64,000 bases of DNA from Ditylenchus dipsaci (Eukaryota > Nematoda > Chromadorea > Rhabditida > Anguinidae), in assembly GCA_004194705.1 (NCBI GenBank), contig SADC01000159.1:108938-172937 (forward strand), written 5' to 3'. A model generated the notes under the pieces. It saw nothing but the letters and a program-made list of their open reading frames with translations, was not told where the DNA came from and did no database searches. This document shows, in pieces, positions 60,648 to 64,000 of this stretch (its first letter is position 1; each line of letters opens with the position of its first letter). Both the position numbers and the translations under genes were made by a program.

Positions 60648-61075
60648 TTGAACCTCGCTACAGTGGCACCCCCAAAAGTTCGTTTCCGCCTAGGGTCCGT
60701 CACTTTTTTTAACCCAATTTTCGAAATATTTATCGCTTCCGTTATGCCAGTCTGGTTGCAAATATCGTAAATATTCCGATTTTAACGATCGTTTTTTTGA
60801 AAAGAAAACAAATTTTGGTTAAAAAAGTGAAACCTCGATGTAGTGGCACCTGTTTTCAAAAAAATGGGTGCCACTATATCGAGGTTTTACTTATTTAACC
60901 CAAAATTGTTTTATTTCAAAAAAACGATCGTTAAAATCGGAATCCTTACGATATTTGCAACCAGACTGGCATAACAGAATCGATAAAATATTTTGAAAAT
61001 TGGGTTACAGAAAGTGTCGGACTCTAGGCGGGAATGAACTTTTGGGGCTGCCACTATCGCGAGGTTCAACTCTAC
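60648..61075. mobile_element. 430-bp near-perfect palindrome, Tigger-like ends
   Basis: The left end tacagttgaacctcgctaca and the right end tcgcgaggttcaactctacc are inverted. Pairing runs through acgatcgttt and a central ggtgccactatatcgaggtt. The interior resembles the middle of 30193-30835 (tttgttccccctgggtccg). Confidence 0.8.
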
Positions 61076-61500
61076 CTATCATTCTGCCCTCACTCTAGTC
61101 TAGCTTTCCTAACATGAGATTAACATGGCTCGCTGCACAACGCTAACTAACTACGTGGTTGATTCCCATATGCTCTCACTTGAAGCTGACTTCATGAACC
61201 AGAGCCATAGTCGGCCATTTTCTTATAATTTAGCACGAGGTCGTAGTCATTTGACCATGGTTATTTAACTACGGTTTAAATTTAAAAAATCGTTGTTTGT
61301 ATTTAAGCACTAAGGTGCAACAGGAGCGTATCGATGCTTTTATTGTGTTTGTTAGCCTATCATAAATTATTATCAATCAACAATTTATAAGAACTCAATG
61401 AAGCGACGCACAGCTTGAATGGAAGATGACCTTAGGCTTCTATAGTAGGGCCAATTGTTGTGTTGTCGCTAAAAAATTTGTTACAAATTTTTTTTAATCT
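61076..61500. other. Intergenic, no supported gene
   Basis: No repeat or exon recognised. Confidence 0.35.
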
Positions 61501-62589
61501 GGGGCGGTTATAATAAAGATTACCCTTACCTCTACCTTTTACCCTCACCTCTACCTTTTACCTCTACCTCTACCTTTTTTTTACCTTGAACTTTTACCCT
61601 TACCTTTACCCTTACCCTTACCTCTACCTTTTACCTCTACCTCTACCCTTACCCTTACCTCTACCTTTTACCTCTACCTCTACCCTTACCTCTACCTCTA
61701 CCTTTTACCCTTACCTCTACCTTCAACTTTTACCCTTAATTCTTCAACTTTTTCTCGAAAACGAAATAAACGGCAACTTATTTATTTCAATCCACACCCA
61801 CAGCAACATAATTCAACGCGCAAAGTAACGATTAACAATATAATTTCTTATAGTAGATCCGCTATTCATTCTTTCCCCTTCAGCAAAGATTTCCTCCGGC
61901 GGCTAATAATCGTTCATTTCTTCATCGTTCTCATCGGAGACCCTTGATCCGGATATTCGGTGTTGAGTGTGTCGGTAACGGTCTTCCAAGCAGCGTTCTG
62001 ACCAGCGGCTGAATCCTTTTTGCGGCTGTTGGGAAGAGATCCTCTTAGTGCTCGGCGACCAGCTCAACCGAATGTTTGCACATCTCAGGCGTAAACATAA
62101 CGATAACTAGACATGAGAGCGATAAAATACGACAAACAGTGCGTGTACAACAAAGCGAGCAAATCTCAACAAACAACACAGAATAATGAAAAACGGACGT
62201 TAAATTCGTGTTCAGCGAACTAAAATTGCTCTAGAAATGCTTTACGGGACAATATTTTGAAAATCGAGATGAAGGTAAAAATTTTACCATGCTACCACCC
62301 ATGGTAAAAATATGCCTTGGTCCCCCTGTTGTTTTTTACCTTTACCTCTACCTCTACCTTTACCTGCAGCTTTTATTATAACGGGTAGAAGTAAGGGTAG
62401 AGGTAAGGGTAAAAGGTACGGGTAGAGGTAGAGGTAAAAATTCTTTATTATAACGGGTAGAGGTAAGGGTAGAGGTAAGGGTAAAAGGTAAGGGTAGAGG
62501 TAGGGTAAAAATTCTTTATTATAACGGGTAGAGGTAAAGGTAGAGGTAAAGGTAAAAGGTAAGGGTAAATCGATTATTATAACCGCCCC
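61501..62589. mobile_element. Foldback element 8 (TACCCTTACCTC arms)
   Basis: ggggcggttataataa at the left is the complement of ttattataaccgcccc at the right. The left arm (61520-61735) is an array of 6-base units taccYt and the right arm (62330-62580) of Rggta. A single tgccttggtccccctgttgt sits at 62313. No flanking duplication is evident. Confidence 0.85.
61914..62098 (-). pseudogene. Captured fragment, SANT/MADF-like
   Basis: GC-richer interior of foldback 8. The minus strand encodes MFTPEMCKHSVELVAEH, a stop, EDLFPTAAK and then, in a shifted frame, AGQNAAWKTVTDTLNTEYP. The ..aW..vt..ln.eyp pattern is like Myb/SANT-like or MADF DNA-binding domains, which occur in host genes and in Harbinger-type transposons. 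The stop and shift mean it is not a working gene as read. Confidence 0.35.
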
Positions 62590-62708
62590 TGTTTGTAAAT
62601 ACAAAAATTTTTATTTTTAAATGGGTGATTTGAGTCGCTGATTCCGAATCGGACACTGGAAAAGTCGAATTACTTTTAAAGGTAGTCAAGCAAACCAAAA
62701 AAAAAATC

Positions 62709-62787
62709 GTGCCACCACGCGGGTTCGAACCTGCACACTATTTGGGACAAAAAAACACATACAATAATCCACTGCGCCACTGACACC
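62709..62787 (-). pseudogene. tRNA-like sequence
   Basis: On the minus strand, GTCAGTGGCGCAGTGG (A-box-like) and GCAGGTTCGAACCCGC (exact B-box core) stand at tRNA spacing, but the anticodon arm is an AT-rich stretch that does not fold and the acceptor pairs imperfectly. Either a pseudogene or a SINE-type promoter remnant. Confidence 0.4.
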
Positions 62788-62910
62788 ACTTTTTTCGCTG
62801 TCTAATCCCCCTGTTTTAAACAGTTGGTAAAAAACAGGACACTAGAAGCCGTATTTTTACTTTTTTATCTGTGACATATGAAATTTTTTTTGTAGTTTCA
62901 GTTGTGAAAA

Positions 62911-63135
62911 ATGAAAAATATTGCAATAATTTTCATTGTCAAAATCTCAATTTTTCTACTTTTGAAACATCAATTAACTAATTCATATCATATTGAACCA
63001 GAAGAAAGCAATTTTAATGTGAGAGTTCGAAGAGCTCCTTGTAAGCATTTGTAAAAATATTTTCACTAAAAACTGCACAATTTTATCTTTTTAGCAAAAG
63101 GATGGAAATCAGTCAAAAATTTCGTGTTGACATAA
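62911..63135 (+). CDS. Small secreted peptide, 56 residues, two exons
   Basis: Exon 1 62911-63040, exon 2 63095-63135. The 54-nt intron has GTAAGC and ATCTTTTTAG ends and the phases agree without correction. TTTCAG|TTGTGAAAA stands just before the ATG, as expected for trans-splicing. MKNIAIIFIVKISIFLLL is a signal peptide. The mature part has an acidic stretch (EPEESNF), then RVRR, a furin-like basic site, leaving a 14-residue basic tail from APSKGWKSVK. This layout suits a processed neuropeptide-like or defence peptide; which one is not decided by sequence. No known family recognised. Confidence 0.6.
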
Positions 63136-63275
63136 ACAAAATTTAAGAAAAATTTACTTGAAATTCGCAATCAAATTAAAAACACAAATATAGTAATTTT
63201 TTTTAATTTTTTTTAAATAAATTGCTAGTTTACTTTTTAGCCAAGAAATAGCAGCTCAGAAAAATTAAATTCACA

Positions 63276-63591
63276 ATGTTCAAAGACTCAAATAAAAGCT
63301 TTGAAAGTTGCAACGTGCATTTTGGTGAACTCAAACTAGTGGAGTATGAAAACAAGCTATATACAGCGCAAGTGATAAGCCGAAAAAAATTAGACAAAGG
63401 AGAGAGTAGAGGAGAAAAAACGTCGAAGAATTTATTTTATGGCTACAAAAATGGATCAAATAGCAAAAGCAACTGATTTTGTGGACTCTCTAGTTGATGT
63501 TTACATGGTGATATTTTTTGTTGTGAATTTTTCAGATCTTAATCAGAGAAATAGCAGGCGATTTGTTGAGAAAACAACCATTCGATTTTAA
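63276..63591 (+). CDS. Uncertain gene, chromo-barrel-like start
   Basis: After an acceptor TTACTTTTAG and a short leader, the ATG begins a 66-codon frame containing ELKLVEYENKLYTAQVISRK and NLFYGYKNGSNSKSN, ending at 63476. The spacing resembles the Esa1/MRG15 chromo barrel (LYxAxV...YxxHYxGxN), a histone-methyl-lysine reader. One added base near 63470 would extend it through DFVDSLVDVYM and further to 63591. If real, it is the 5' part of a gene continuing right. Similarity is judged by eye and weak. Confidence 0.3.
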
Positions 63592-64000
63592 AACTCGAAT
63601 TTTCGAAAATTTAGAAAAAAATCACTTTGGAAGACTAAGGCAACATTCATTTTTTATTTTTACAGTGGATTTTCTAAAATTTCTTGTAATAAAAATGGTT
63701 TTTTTAAACACTCTTAAAAAATCTTGATTTTTGAAGGAGGGAGTTGGTTATGGTGAAACCAAGTAACGATATTTTTTATGTTAAAATGATTTAAGAATAT
63801 ATAAAAATAGTCTTGAAAAACCACAGAGAGGACAAAGGCGAGTTTTTTTAAGAGAAACTCGAACATCTATAGAGCCGAAAAAGAAAAAAGCGAACCGAGT
63901 CGAATGCTGACACATGCTTCTTCTCTTTTATTTTTCGGCAAAAGGTGACTAACATTTCGGCCCTATCCCTCAATAAGGAGGTTTTTTGCCTCGGTCCTCC
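63592..64000. other. Right edge, repeat remnants
   Basis: gaagactaaggcaacattc at 63630 and gcctcggtcctcc at 63990 are diverged forms of the GCCTTGGTCCCC motif. 63665-63760 resembles the dispersed repeat (aaacactcttaaaaaatctt). Confidence 0.4.

Noticed and set aside
61520..62580. TACCCT arrays as interstitial telomere repeats
   Set aside because: Nematode telomere repeat is TTAGGC, and these six-base units vary and are mirrored as foldback arms.
61586..62604. LPLPLP-repeat frames
   Set aside because: They arise from the TACCCT arrays of foldback 8.

Overview
The window looks like nematode nuclear DNA, probably from a Caenorhabditis-like worm. It is AT-rich, its genes are split by short introns (47-55 nt where no transposon has inserted) with TTTTCAG-type acceptors, and it carries a nematode-type Srh chemoreceptor. 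A captured ribosomal-protein S13 tail ends in residues that I recall as those of nematode rps-13. Real coding content is small. The rest is a 15-kb satellite and a dense, nested set of inverted-repeat elements.

Layout: 1-1650 holds an Srh-like 7TM chemoreceptor (minus strand, running off the left edge). A minisatellite at 2405-2885 abuts about 15.8 tandem copies of a 942-946-bp unit (2886-17834). From 20208 to 24766 lies an eight-exon SLC19-type folate/thiamine transporter (minus). From 25 to 36 kb the sequence is mostly MITEs and foldback elements, plus a probable small secreted or membrane gene (28690-29635, minus). A tryparedoxin/nucleoredoxin-like gene lies at 37354-38503 (+). A foldback element at 39646-41277 carries the 3' end of rps-13. 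An AGC-type protein kinase spans 43336-48168 (+), with transposons filling its introns. From 49 to 52.3 kb three foldback elements are nested in one another, and 52-62.6 kb is a run of further palindromic elements. At the right edge are a two-exon gene for a 56-residue secreted peptide (62911-63135) and an uncertain gene with a faint chromo-barrel resemblance (63276-63591).

The most notable content is a family of foldback elements whose arms are arrays of short tandem units (for example CGCCAAACGATTAA, CACCGCG, TACCCT). At least three are flanked by exact direct repeats of 8 bp or more, as expected of target-site duplications, and a fourth by a 9-bp match whose boundary is less certain. Two enclose recognisable pieces of host-type genes (rps-13 and an Argonaute-like sequence) and a third encloses a SANT/MADF-like piece. 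A short motif, GCCTTGGTCCCCC, recurs about twenty times, often at mirror positions inside otherwise unrelated palindromes.

Almost every gene needs one added base, usually in an A/T run, to keep its frame. This points to uncorrected long-read errors, so the breaks should not be taken as pseudogenisation without checking. The genes do not form an operon or pathway; they are unrelated single genes separated by repeats. All family names come from reading translated motifs, with no database search.
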